Below, piece by piece: positions 24,799 to 36,679 of a stretch of DNA of 64,000 bases. Every line of letters starts with the position of its first letter. Position 1 is the stretch's first letter. Location of the stretch: assembly GCA_009617715.1 (NCBI GenBank), contig VTFK01000528.1:62001-126000 (forward strand). Reading direction: 5' to 3'. Below the pieces are notes generated by a model. That model saw only the letters and a list, made by a program, of their open reading frames with translations. It had not been told where the DNA came from and searched no databases. Position numbers and translations under genes: made by a program. The stretch comes from Plectrocnemia conspersa. Lineage: Eukaryota > Arthropoda > Insecta > Trichoptera > Polycentropodidae.

Positions 24799-25380
24799 GC
24801 CTCTTACAGACCAATATGTATTTTACCAGTTAGGTCAAAAATATCAGAAAAATTATTAATAAAAAAAGTAAATTTGTAAAAGAGAAGCTCTACCAAATCA
24901 TCAATTTGGCTTGAGAAATTGCTTATGTGTATTTTTAAATATAACCCGAGCTTTCGACAAAGTATGGTACTCTACACTGGACAACAAAATAAAGATACTT
25001 TTTCCACAAAACATCAATATAGACACTTCTAAATTGCGATTAGAGAAATTATTATTAGATAGAGAGAACATAATGCTGTACCAACTATCATCGGGTGTGC
25101 CTGAAGGCAGCGGTTTTGGACAGATGCTTTATTTGTTACACACGATAGATCTTCCTCAGACAAAACTCAACAGGAATTGCTACATTTTCTAATGATGGTG
25201 TCTGATACTGACCCTAAAAATGCACCGAAAATATTGAAAAAATTTAAGCTTGGCTATCTAAATGGCGAATCAGGGTTAGTAAAATCAATCCATGTTACAT
25301 TTACGTTGTACAAATATACTTGTCCTCCGGTATCCCTTAATAGCGACTATATAACACAAGGGAACTCGTTCTGATTAAAA
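24799..25380 (+). pseudogene. Jockey-type LINE reverse transcriptase fragment
   Basis: Plus-strand frames follow the Jockey-clade reverse transcriptase in order: SYRPICILPVRSKISEKLL (from about 24802), LPNHQFGLR (from about 24890), FLNITRAFDKVW (24932-24967), LSSGVPEGSGFGQMLYLL (about 25086-25139), ATFSNDG (25179-25199), then TDPKNA and VKSIHVTFTLYKYTCPPVSLN. The family normally has FLDISQAFDKVW and FADD. Here the first catalytic Asp is Asn and FADD has become FSND, so the enzyme is dead. HQFGLR runs directly into the catalytic block, implying an internal deletion of some 30 residues, and there is a frame change near 25185. The endonuclease and the 3' end are absent. Confidence 0.8.
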
Positions 25381-26440
25381 ACACGCATAATGGATAATGA
25401 ATATTAATTCAATTTCAAGGTTTTGTTTTAAAAGATAAGTTAAGGCTAATGATAATCTAGTTTTAAGTGCAATTTTATATAAATAAGTACTAATTTATGT
25501 TTTATTTTGAGCAAATAAGGGGCAAAGAACGTTAAACTTTAAAACTGTTAAGTCACAGAGAGTTTTTTACATACCTATCCGACAATATGTACATTCAGCT
25601 ATAATGATTAAAGTTTGTTATATTTTAGATATAATATATAAAATAAATCGCTACAGTATTAAATGTTATTAACATATTATTTTTATATAGTTTTTATTAT
25701 AGCTATTTGTATATTTAAAATATTTATGATAATGACATAACATACAATGAAATATTTCGTTTTCAATTTGATTGTTTCGAATGCAAGTGGTGCACAAAAT
25801 AAGGGGCACGACCCCGAAAGGGGTCGCTAAAGCAATCTACAGTACAAGAATAGCTGTAAAACTCGTGAATTGGTCGTAAGCAATTTGGTTTTACTTTTAA
25901 ACTTGAATAAGTAATTCAGTAATACTGCGCCAGTGACGTAACTACTGTTGTTTTATAAAAAAAAAATTAACACAGCTGGAAATATCGCAGTAAACAAAAG
26001 GACATGCTTTGTTATGACCCTAGAACACTATGTTTAATTCTTTATAATTTATGTTAAAAAAACATATTGTATATTAGCAATATAAATTATAAAGACATGT
26101 GGAATTAAAAAATATATGCGGACGATTTGCCGTTGGAGAATATATTTTTGTCTATTCACTATAACTGGTTTATTTTTACGTAATGTCACAATCAATCAAG
26201 CTAACTGTTGACTGTACATTTCTGCCGTAACTGTGAAAAAATAATCTCTTCAGAACCCAATGACATTGAAGGTAACACGTTCAACCCAATTTTCGCCTCT
26301 CAGTGATTAGATTTTGGAAAAATGGTTAAGATTGCTATTTTTGCTACAATAAAGTATTGATCCTAAATATTTCACTCACTTCGAACTTAGATAGTTTTAA
26401 ATATAATATAATAAATAACATATGTACATACAAATATCGA
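25381..26440. other. AT-rich noncoding stretch with one small hairpin
   Basis: No coding content recognised. CGACCCC-GAAA-GGGGTCG (25809-25826) is a perfect 7-bp hairpin with a GAAA loop, standing out in A/T-rich DNA. Confidence 0.5.
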
Positions 26441-26554
26441 TATGTATAGGATTACGTCATACGATGACAAAGATACCTACCAATCAAAAATCATAGCGTT
26501 TTCTAATAATAAAAAAACCCCGACCGAAAAATTCGCAATTAATCCCCCAATTTT

Positions 26555-26995
26555 CTACGTGCGTGCCGATACGCTAGCCGCGTTAGCGTGTCCATTGCAC
26601 AAAATTTTGCTAAATATGGACCTGAGTTCTATAATTAGACCGGACCTACAGCCAGGCGGGGTTGACCCGTTCCAGATGTGACCCAGGACGAGTGCAGCGC
26701 TCACGCCCAAGGGAAACCAGGTCAAGGCCCCGCACGGTGCACAGGGCTCCGAGAGACCCCTGGATTCGAGGGGCCCCCACTTTGTCTGCCCTGCGTCACG
26801 TATTGGCGAAATTGGTTCAAACACCCCTGAGTAACCCCCGCCCCCACTCTGAGCAACCCCTAACCTGGGCTAGGTTGATGCATGTGTGTGGTGTGTGGAT
26901 TCAATTTGTTTTCACGTTGGGGAGAGATGGATGGTGCTGGGTTGCGATGTCAGAAATTGGTTGTAAGTGTGGAATTGTGTGGATTATCTGCTAAG
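26555..26995. other. GC island, unassigned
   Basis: About 400 bp of GC-rich, CpG-containing sequence (for example ggtcaaggccccgcacggtg and gaggggcccccactttgtct). Frames of 79-110 codons are open on both strands, as expected from composition; none has a recognised motif, and the minus one lacks an ATG start. Could be a promoter region, an exon or an old element. Confidence 0.3.
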
Positions 26996-27399
26996 CTTTG
27001 GGAGTTTAAATTTTACATAATATACATATCAATAGTAACAGTTGTGGTGTACCAACCACAAATAAGTGAGTCTCATTTCTAGGGGAGCTGAATTAATAAA
27101 AATATTGTTGTACAAAAATATTTTTAATAATTTAGATATTAAAGTACATATATACTCATATAGTTTTTTTTAGTAATGTTTTCCTTCATTGAAATCAAAA
27201 TCGTTCAAGCATATTAAAAACTGGTTCTACAATAATATATAAGATATTTTTTCTGTGCTTGTTTTTAACGTATTTTGGTAGAAGAGCATAATTTTTAGTT
27301 TATGATCTTTAGATAAAAAATATTTTTAGTTTCACTAATAATATTTAAAATGCTTTCTCCTGCTTCATAGATATCATAGACATCAGTCAATAGCCTTTT

Positions 27400-27640
27400 T
27401 TCATATTTTTCAGAGCATGGTTCTAAGAGTTAAGCTGGGTTGTTTTTTGTGAATGACTTCAGATACAGTAAAGTGTAGTTCAGGAGCGATGCACAACTGG
27501 TGTTCTGGCGTGACAAGTTTTCCAGTGCGTACCATGACGCTTACACTGTCTGTTACGATAAAAGCTATATAATTACATATATTTTTTTCAATGCGTTTTA
27601 TCAGTACTTTTATACAAGCATCGAACATTTAAAATTTGTA
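27400..27640 (-). pseudogene. hAT transposase catalytic-domain fragment
   Basis: The minus strand reads FIVTDSVSVMVRTGKLVTPE, then HQLCIAPELHFTVSEVIHKK. This matches the hAT core where VTDG(A)xxM carries a catalytic Asp and HQLCxAHGxxLAVxDVLYKK follows. The usual VTDGA is VTDSV and AHG is APE, so key positions are altered. Upstream (higher coordinates) only a short helix-like stretch (KVLIKRIEKNI) remains, and downstream the frame breaks. No terminal repeats were found. It differs from the family at 12.0 kb and may or may not belong with the element at 37.6 kb. Confidence 0.7.
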
Positions 27641-28004
27641 TAGAGAACAGCTCGATTTTTTGTTAATCGCGAGATTTATAGGTATTCTGGGTCTGAATTC
27701 ACTAGTTATTTATCGTTTCGTTTTCTCTGCTTGGTAGAGAACCATCGCTTTTTAATTTTAAAATTATAAAAATAACAATTATATTCTGATTAGTAAACTT
27801 AAGCTATTTATATGTTTATCAGAGAGTAAAAAAAACATTTTTTTCATATAATGCTTTTTTATTACTGAAAATCGAAACTATGGAAAAAAATAGTGATGTA
27901 GATGAAAACGATCTTGTAGTTGATTGAGATTTATATGACAAAATTTTTATGTCGATTTCTTATTGGTTTTATTATTTTAACACATTTGTGAAGGCTTGAG
28001 ATGC

Positions 28005-28295
28005 TAAAAAAGCTCAAGGTAAGTCAGTGCAGACCATCTTAAAGGCGCCCAAATAATTATATGTTGTGTATCTGATAAGACTAAAAAAGGTTTTCTTTAC
28101 TACGAGCTGCTTTCATTAAAATAAACTTTTGATTTTACTAAATACTGCACACAATGGACCAAGATAAAATAAATAATCAACAGAAAAAGATTAGAGTTGG
28201 CTAATAATATATAAAGGAAATTGTTTTTCACCATCACAATGATATATAGACTACACGTTTAAGCTTCTAATTTTTTAAATTGTGTTTCACTAGTA
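28005..28295 (+). pseudogene. mariner transposase relic
   Basis: Reading across frames, the plus strand gives GKSVQTILKA, then MLCI**D*KGFLYYELL (28061-28112), KYCTQW.KIK (28140 on), KR.ELAN and IVFHHHN (28220-28240). In mariner transposases these correspond to the MLCxWWDxKGxxYYELL block containing the second catalytic Asp, then YCxQLDxLKxAI, KRPEL, and the xFHxDNARPH block with the third. Here WW has become two stops, a later Gln is a stop, at least one frameshift is present, and FHHDN reads FHHHN, so the third catalytic Asp is gone. The terminal repeats and the TA target site were not identified. Confidence 0.75.
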
Positions 28296-28299
28296 GAAA

Positions 28300-29745
28300 T
28301 ATTATATTTATTTACCGATGAAAATGTATTCGAATATAATTTCATAGAAAGCCCGGGAAAATATAAATTTACTACTTAAAAACATGCACTGTAACAAATC
28401 CACTATGTAGTTCAGACCATGCACATTTAAATTGTGTAAATTTGTTTTATTCACATCACTAATGCTGTTAATTTATATTTTAAATCCTTCTAAAACTACT
28501 AAGATAAATACAACAATAAGTCTTATGAGAAGTATACAACAGCTATCTATTAGTCGACCATTGATAATATTAACATAATGCATTTAACTTATTTATGTAA
28601 TTCAAATATAAATAATTTTAAAGCAATAATTAATAGTTACAATCTGAACTGTAGTTTACTACTGTAGTTTTCACTTTCATATGAATTTTAGTCGTTTTAT
28701 ATAGTGTAGCATACAGCAATCAATTATTTCACTAAGATTTACCTTAAATAAATGCTTTTAGGTGTGACTTGACAGGAAAATATTTTAAGAGATAAGGTTT
28801 AATATTTTAGAAGATAATAAAATTAATAATTTTTATTACAATATAATATTTTTATGGCTTTACTAATATTATGGAGAAACGTAAAAAAATAAATCATCAT
28901 TTAACATATTTTTCAAAAAAATTTTCAATAAAAATACTTTTTATTTATTTCATTTTTAACTTTTACATAGTATCTAATTCGATTTAACTCGAAATATTAA
29001 AAAAATAGTTTTTAAAAAGAGTTTGATGTATTTTTATTATTAACATTATTATTTGTGCCCCACCAAAAATAATAAATCATCTTTCCAAAATTGCTCGTTA
29101 CAAGCGCTTTATTAAAGTCATTATTACTCTCAAAGACACATGGCACAATAATTTTGGGAAATTTATTAAACATCATTAATTAGTGATTTATGAGTAACCA
29201 TTTTTCCAATTATAATATACATTTATATAAAATTGTTATTTAACTAAGCATCTTATAATAAATTGAAAAAAGGTTTTCGGTTTCGCCTTAAATAATTGTA
29301 TTTATTAAAATGTTTTATACAAAATTAATTTATGTGGTAAATTTAATTATATCAATCATCTAATAAATTTGATTTAATTATCATATCATCCTTCATAAAA
29401 TTTTGTAATATGATAATAATTTAATTTTATATTTTGGCAATGTAATATGTATTGTATGCTTATTTATACAATTTTATGCTCCTTAAGTTTAATTATCTCG
29501 CGCGGCGGCCTTTTAATATTTATGTATGCTAATACGGCATTTCAATATGATAATCTAATGCATAATTTTAACAATACGGTTAAATTAAACTAAAGTTTGT
29601 TTTGTGTGAAACTTTTTTAATTTTTAGAAACATTAATTAATAATTTCGTGGGTTTAAGCGTCTACTTAAAATCTTCTATGTATTATATATTAAAAAAAAT
29701 ACATTGTATATAGTTTTAATTATCGGAACTTATTATATGACATTT
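28300..29745. other. AT-rich noncoding stretch
   Basis: Extremely A/T-rich; short mixed patch around 29490-29520 (ctcgcgcggcggcc). No coding or repeat structure recognised. Confidence 0.55.
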
Positions 29746-29747
29746 TA

Positions 29748-31240
29748 ACTATAACACTATTTAAATCGACGATGCCTGGTTCACCATAAATTTATAGAAG
29801 CTCATGATTGTACCGTCGCCGTCAGGTTCTACGGTCTCATACCGAAGTTTTCCGCATTATTTGTCTTTCAAATATTCGCAGTCTCTGACTGTTTCTGACC
29901 AGTATGTCGGGTATATCAAGGTTTTATATAGCATTATTTTAGTGCATTCTGACATACGAGTAGATCCTAAATGTTTATTTAATCCAATGAAGCATCTATT
30001 TGCAGGAAATATTATTCTATTGAATTCGTTACTGACGTTGTTATGGGCATTAACCAACGAACCAATGTATATAAATTCACTAACCTTTTCTATAATAAGA
30101 TCTTCGTGTAGTTTTGTTTTTATGATGGGCATAAACTTTGTCTTCTGCATATTGACATTTAGTCCTATTTATTCAGCCGTCTTATGGAGGTCATTACATA
30201 CCTCCAGTACTTGTTTTGAGCGTCTAATTATATCAATATCATCAGCATAGGGCAACAGCTGAACTGATTTGTTGTATATTGTCCTATATGTATAGATTTT
30301 TGAGTCCCTGACAACTTTTCCTGATGCAATATTAAATAGTAAATATGCGAGTAAATCAGAGAGCTCATCCTGAATGCAAACATTGCATTCGACTTTACTC
30401 AGAGTAAGTTTTGTAATATTAATGAACTATCCCAACGCCTCATAGAGTTATCTTCTTCTACTGACACTATCATATGCTGATTTGAAGTATACAAATACAT
30501 AATTATTGTCAATATTGTACTCATGAGCTGGTCGGTTCTGAAACGGCCTGGTACAAACTTGGCGTGAGGTAGGAGTCTGTCGAAAAGTATGTATGACAGT
30601 ATTTTTTATCCTATGGTTAAGAGTGTGATTCCTCGGTAGTATCATTATCTCCTCGAATGTTGGTTCATCAAGAGCCGAGACCATCGTTTTGGTATTAGAA
30701 CTCTCACCTCCGTACAACAAGATCCAACAGTTCTCTGACCAACTGTTGAGGATATCCCATTTTTACATTCAGAATATCATTGCATGAACATATTATTGCA
30801 CTAAAGTTGCTGTGAGCTTTATTACATTTTATTTATTTAAAGCTCTGATTTTATTAATATATAATTTAATTGCTGTAACTCATTAAGCTCCAAATGAAAT
30901 ATTCTCTTTTTTCTTCGGTAAGTTCGTTTTTATTCCCTGCGTTTATTTCGGTATTCCTCTTGAGTATTACGTGTACAATACCTCTGTAGCGTCTTTTTGT
31001 ACGCCAATTTTTTTTTGGTACGTTATTTCAGCACATTCTTCATTGAACCAATCCGATCTTCTTTGTATATTTCCGACTGCTTGATTTATTGTATTTTAGA
31101 TTGGTTTATGTTTATTGTTTCATTTGAGTTTTTACCATAGGATTTCAGTTCCCTAATGTACGCCTTTTGGGCGTCTGGAAGTTTGAGGCGATTCTCGTTG
31201 AATTTATAGTTACGAGGGAGAGGCTTTATATTTGAGGTTT
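29748..31240 (-). pseudogene. RTE-type LINE: linker and reverse transcriptase, decayed
   Basis: Read on the minus strand from 31240 downward, the pieces fall in family order. RLKLPDAQKAYIRELKS and SDWFNEECAEI (31034-31057) with LAYKKTLQRY come from the endonuclease-to-RT linker. ALDEPTFEEI follows, then ILSYILFDRLLPHAK.VPGRFRTDQL, EYNIDNNYVFVYFKSAYDSV, LLPYADDIDIIRRS (YADD at 30238-30249) and KTKFMPIIKTK. Next come EFIYIGSLVNAHNNV, NRCFIGLNKHLGS, KIMLYKTLIYPTY and IYGEPGIVDLN. YADD is intact, but frameshifts, stops and a deletion between FEEI and ILSY inactivate it. The N-terminal endonuclease is missing (5' truncation is typical of LINEs). The clade is inferred; related insect elements are often annotated as craniofacial development protein 2-like. 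Confidence 0.85.
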
Positions 31241-31244
31241 ATAT

Positions 31245-31975
31245 CCGCGCTTATACTTTTGCGATTATAAATATGTTAGCTATAATATTAAAAGATTAGC
31301 GACTAAATTACTTGTTAGGACCAAGTTGTATGTATGGCGGTTAAGAACAAGAATTAAGGTAAAGTTAAAATCTGATTTAAATAGATATCGTTTGATCAAA
31401 TAAAATTCAATGAAATTATTTGCCATGTATGTATCTTAAAGACAATTTAGACGCTTATAATTTAATATTTACTCGCTCGTTAAAAGGCAACCTTAAATCA
31501 TATTGTTAAAACATTTATGAATTTAAGACAATCTCACTTGCTTTTAGTGAAAGTAATTATTTTTTACTCGAGTTCATAAATTTTTTTTTTTAATAAAGAA
31601 CTGAAATGTATTCATATTAATTTTTTAGTATTAAAGTTATAAAATAATATCACCCGAGTGTTATTTAGAATATATCAAGCGTCTAAAGTCAATCTTAATT
31701 ATTATTTTCTACTCGGAATTTTCAAGTCTTAAATTTTATATTATTTTTTTAATTCCTTACATATTTAATTAATATCAAGCGTCGCCTTATTCACTGCACT
31801 CTGTGAATAATATTTCATTAACTCGAACGTTCTATTGAAATTTAATCAAGCGAGACCCTCTTTCGAGCAAATGAAAACTAATTTTTATATACATACATAT
31901 ATAAGTATTTTGTTAATTAACAGTTGATTAAAAGTAAAACAATCGTTACGTTAAAAGCTAACAGCGAACGAGGAG
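31245..31975. other. AT-rich noncoding with loosely recurring ACTCG/ATCAAGCG motifs
   Basis: ACTCG-type motifs recur at about 31469, 31564, 31709 and 31820, and ATCAAGCG at about 31675, 31778 and 31847. TTTAGACGCTT near 31444 is the inverse of AAGCGTCTAAA near 31677. The arrangement might be a very old tandem repeat, but unit boundaries cannot be drawn. Confidence 0.3.
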
Positions 31976-31979
31976 CGTT

Positions 31980-32125
31980 CGATTAGTATCGAATTAATTG
32001 GACCACCCGAATTGAATAATCCCTGAAAGATTTAATTAAGTTAATTTATTACATTAACCGGCGGATTAATTATTCTTCTTCGGCGGATTTATTTTCTACT
32101 ATGCAAATTTCGGGTAATTAAAACA
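31980..32125. promoter_or_regulatory. homeodomain/POU-like site cluster
   Basis: Within about 140 bp there are GAATTAATTGG, GATTTAATTAAG, TTAATTTATTA, CGGCGGATTAATTATT, a second CGGCGGATT and GGTAATTAAAAC. A perfect octamer ATGCAAAT lies at 32101-32108. TAAT cores bind homeodomains and ATGCAAAT binds POU factors, so a developmental enhancer is possible. Because the DNA is A/T-rich, TAAT sites also arise by chance; the octamer and the repeated CGGCGGATT are the less expected parts. Confidence 0.3.
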
Positions 32126-32129
32126 ACAC

Positions 32130-35100
32130 CTCACTCCCTCCAACCCCGCCTGAGACTTTGCAGTGGTGGGGGTATAACAAAACCTTGACGTAACGTATCG
32201 TCCTAAATAAGATTTCGTTAAGTTAATTGCGTATCAGGCCATTTGTTAAATGTCACGGCTGTGGAACTTATATTACGACAAATTTTGATTTATGTGACGC
32301 AATATTAATATATGGATATAATTATTCATAAAACTAAATTATACTTTATGTATTTCTTTACGGGAGTAAAAAGTTTATGGTATTAAATACGCCGGGATTA
32401 CTTCAGGATGAAACCCGTCACAACTGTAACAAATTCTATACAAAACCACATGACAAGTTAATCGTGTTGGTTTTAAAGGCTCACGTTATTGAATATGCAT
32501 TGGATTATAGTATAATACTAAGTCGTGTGAATTAAAAATGAAAGAAAATACTAAAATATACATATTGATTAAATAATTCAATTAATGACTTTTTATGAAT
32601 AAATAGACAGATAAGGAATTTGTCTGGAGGTTTACAAAAAATATTTTCTTAAATCTCAGATTTTAGGAAATATGTTTCAAAAATCCCTCAAGATTCTAAA
32701 TTCATTTCCAAAACAAATCCGACGATTCGTAAAACTGATGGAGAAAAAGACTTCTAGCAGAAAAATCTCATGTCAAAGGGATAACGAAAACGGAAACAGA
32801 CATTTGGTCACCTGCATACATAATACATTGTATCAGAGATGATATTAGAATAAAGATGAAAAACCTCGCGTCGAAAATGAAATGAAAAAGCATTAATTAG
32901 TATATAAATTTTGTGTAAAGGGTCAAATATTAATAGGCTTATTAGACACCTACTGTAGATAAATAAATGAGAGAATTTTATGAGCATCAAAAAAATCAAT
33001 CTCATTGATTTTTTCAATCGGAAGATCCTTGGAAAATTTATGCTAAATAGCTTATGTTCTTACCTTAGTGACAGGGGTGTTTAATTTGTTTTTAAAGAAA
33101 AATGTGCTGGTTTGTAAAGTCAGCTGAAAAATATTTGATTTCTGGAAAACAAATAAGATGGTCACGCATAGTATGTATATATTAATTATACGCGTAGTTT
33201 TTGTTTGTGGATTGAGGTATCTCTGAAGCAGGTTGAAATGTTGATTCCAGACGTGAACTAATGGGATGCGAAGAGAGAAGCAGCGGCTTTCGCAATATTC
33301 GATGGTCTTAAATATGATCTTGTCTCTTGTCTCATAAATACAATTTGATATTACTCTTAAGATTGTCACATGGAGAATATTAAAAAATGTCTTAGAATTA
33401 TTATGTATGTAATAATATTAAAGATTATAATATATTTTAACATATGTTCTCATAGATTATTAAAATAATTAATAAAAGTTTACATAATCATGGCTGATTT
33501 TATCTCTAATCGGAAAAGTTTGATACTTTTGTATCTCAAATTACGGTATCATTTTTAATTTTATAATGTATAAAAAAAAAACATGAAATATTATTAAAAT
33601 TTCAATTATTAACTGTTATTTTTTGTTATCTAGTATAATTATACAAGGCCTGGAATATAAACTATTGGTTAGTTATATAGTTAAAAGTCAGAAAAACTGA
33701 AAGTCGTTAGGAGACAGAGACTAAACTAAGTTGAGATTTTTGTAAAGAGATAACCCTTTGTGGAAAAATGCACAACCGGATGATGTTCATGATAAACATG
33801 AAAACCATTTTATAAACTGCGTTGGAAACCACAAATCAAAACTCGTCTCTGATATTCGTGGGTCAGTACCCTCATTGCTTCAAATAATTATGACTGATCA
33901 ACTAAATTGAACCATCTTTTATGTCCATTTCAATGAATCTCTAAAAAATCTAGGGTGTAAACTTAAGGAGCATATTTTTATTTTAACCTAATTGGTCGAA
34001 TGATAACCCAAGTGTGATTGATTAAAGCTATAGAGGCAAATGCTAGGACTTTACATTGCTTCACTTTAGGTCGAATTTGCCCCCAATTTTCTTTGATTAA
34101 TATAAATTCACAACAAATTAATGAGGCATATCGTTTGACTGTTCAATCATACTCGTCTCAAAAACCTGAAAGTATCTATTATATTTACGACCGTAGGTCA
34201 TGTTTCCCCAGTCATGGGGAAACATGGTTGTCAGGATGTGCCATATTTTATTTCAAATGCTTCAAAAATGATAGTTTCAAAAGACGAGATATTATCAAGA
34301 CACGTAATATTTTTTGCGTAACCATATTTCAAAAACGCTGCAATAGCACATATCAAATTACTATTTGTTCTATCTTGGACAAAGTAAACTCATGTCTATA
34401 AGAGATCAAGAAATAAGGATTATTTCCTTATCTAATATTATTTTCTAAGAATTTAATAAAAAAATCAGAAAGGATTCGCAAAGCTGAATGTTCATTCTTT
34501 GTAGAAAAAAATTCTTACTTTTGTCGTATTATCGTGTAGCAAACTGAATTATTATTTCTTATCTCTCCTACATTGAATGTATTGACTGCTTTCTCCGTGC
34601 GTTTTTCCTATTTATATATATGAAAAGAATTCAATAGCTTTACATGTCAAAGAAAATGCCTCGGTACATATTTCCCGGGAGCTTTTGAAATGCTAATAAG
34701 CAACGGAGAAAGCTTAATATCTCGTAATAGGAGCACAGGACAAAATCAAACGAACCAGTATTGGTGTGAAAAAGGGGAGTTGTATTGGATTTTCAACCAA
34801 CCAAAGGCTGTGAAATAAATCAGCAAAATCTGCCCTTTTATGCTGTGATATATTGAAAAAAAAATCGAATCAATTTATTCGTTTCATTCCTTATTGTATT
34901 TGAGATAAAGATTGAAACTTTTGTAATAATCTGATTTGTTTTAATCCTAAATATATGATAAATAATCTAGATTCTAAAAAGATGGATTAGTAACTAGGAT
35001 TGAACCTAAAATAGTATATTCAGAAAATATTTAAAGCTTGAGTAATCAGCGTATATTACAGCGTAATATTTAGTTAAAAATAATTTAATAATAAAGGTTT

Positions 35101-36170
35101 TTCCTTCGCTTTGGTCACTTATTGATAAATATGACCAACAATCAATATCTAAATGGATTTATAAATGACTCTCATATATCGTTTTTTACACTCTGCAGAT
35201 TCGAATGCTTTTTTTAACTTGTAGCATTATGCAAAAGTAGGTATATATGGCTATAAATTCAATGTAGAGGTCAAAAGAACATAACAAAAATAATAAATAT
35301 TTCCCAGACACCAACTAGTACAACCCTTTGTATGATAAGGCGTACGGCAAAGCATCTTGCGTTTATTACCATTGTTTTTCTAATTTCCTGTTTACCTAGA
35401 CATTAACCACCTATTACCACAGTCAATAAAAATTTGTATGATAAGACGCGTGCCAAAGAAAATACGTTTGTTCCTGTGTCTATTACTTCTTGGTTACCGG
35501 TAGCCAAGGTAGCCATTTGGAACGTGTTTTCTTTTAAGGCGTGCATAAATTTGGAGGTGTGTTCAAGAAGCGATGCAATTTGTTCGTAAATATCCTTATT
35601 TGCGATTTACCATAGCTGTCTCGAAAGATTAATATAAAGTATGTGACACTTGATCACGTCAAAGCAGACTCTAAAGACAGTAAGGCAGGGACTCGGACAG
35701 ACATGGCGTCACAGAACGGCAAAGGCAGATTCACACGAGATACATTAGCAGATCATTCAGAGAACATTATGAAAACATGACATACTTGCAAAGAGTCGTA
35801 TTCTAATATGACACTATTTTGATAATGTGATAAATTATGCCTCATAAATAAACTACGCGTCACAATAAGCCATTAAAATAAATAAAACTACTCTAATAAA
35901 AAACTTATAGACTTTAGTAAAATATGGCAAAAGTAAGTGTATTAAAAAACAATTTATTTTACGATTAAATATAAGCATAAAATTAATGTAATCCTTGAAA
36001 AAAAATTTTTATATAAAAATTAAAGTATTAAAAATATATATGTGGTAAAACAATTCGTGTAAATATGCGGCAAAATTACCTGAAAATTACATGAAATATT
36101 TGAAGGGTGAAAATAAATATTCTGATTATTAGCAAACTAATTGCAAAACGTTAAAATCGCAAATACACAT
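32130..36170. other. noncoding stretch with hairpin and short direct repeat
   Basis: No gene recognised. A 127-codon plus frame at 34018-34401 starts with TTG, has no known motif and is plausible by chance. CATGTTTCCCCA/TGGGGAAACATG at 34199-34226 is a perfect 12-bp hairpin with a 4-base loop. TTTGTATGATAAG-CG---GCAAAG occurs at about 35328-35352 and 35433-35457. Confidence 0.45.
34199..34226. repeat. perfect 12-bp hairpin
   Basis: CATGTTTCCCCA (34199-34210), loop GTCA, TGGGGAAACATG (34215-34226). The arms are perfect. Function unknown; possibly a transposon footprint. Confidence 0.85.
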
Positions 36171-36537
36171 ATTTAATCACCATTAAACACGCTTGCGTAG
36201 ATAACGATTAATCGCTTCGCGTCTCGAACAAATTTCGCCCCATTTTACTCACTTTTTTCCATGTTTACCCGCAAAAAAGCTGTCAAAAATCATATTTCAC
36301 TGTCAGAGCCGAAGGACGCTTCTCTCTTTCTACATTACATGATGATACATATATGTATGTATATATATATTTATAAGATAACAATTTACGCGAGCGATCA
36401 ATAAGCTTAGCACTGCGTTCCGTTCGCACACGCAAACAAAGACCGAACCATGTTTATATAGTACGTCGGTGTATTTGTATGGGTGTGTGTATGTATTTTT
36501 TTATTCATTCATTGTACCTGCTAGAATATTTTCATAA

Positions 36538-36670
36538 TATATAAAATTCATTTCTCGACAGTGCTTTCGGCAGTTTGCTTAAGCTCATGGCGAGCGTTCG
36601 CCTGGAAACCTTTGTGGTCGAGTTAAACTGCTCTTTTGGCGTGGAATTTCACGAATCCCATATTTCATAA
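36538..36670 (+). promoter_or_regulatory. candidate TATA-initiator promoter with short ORF
   Basis: TATATAAAA (36538-36546) is followed 32 bases on by GCAGTTT (A at 36572), close to arthropod TATA/initiator geometry. A 27-codon ATG frame follows at 36587-36670, beginning MASVRLETFVVELNCSFGVE. The area 36200-36850 is more mixed in composition than its neighbours. TATA-like strings are common in A/T-rich DNA, and no longer gene is recognisable downstream, so this is tentative. Confidence 0.2.
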
Positions 36671-36679
36671 ATTTCTACC

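Noticed and set aside
29804..30250. 148-codon plus-strand open frame
   Set aside because: It is antisense to the RTE-type reverse transcriptase; the meaningful motifs, including YADD, are on the minus strand.
34018..34401. 127-codon plus-strand open frame
   Set aside because: Starts at TTG, has no recognised motif, and one or two frames of this length are expected by chance in 64 kb.
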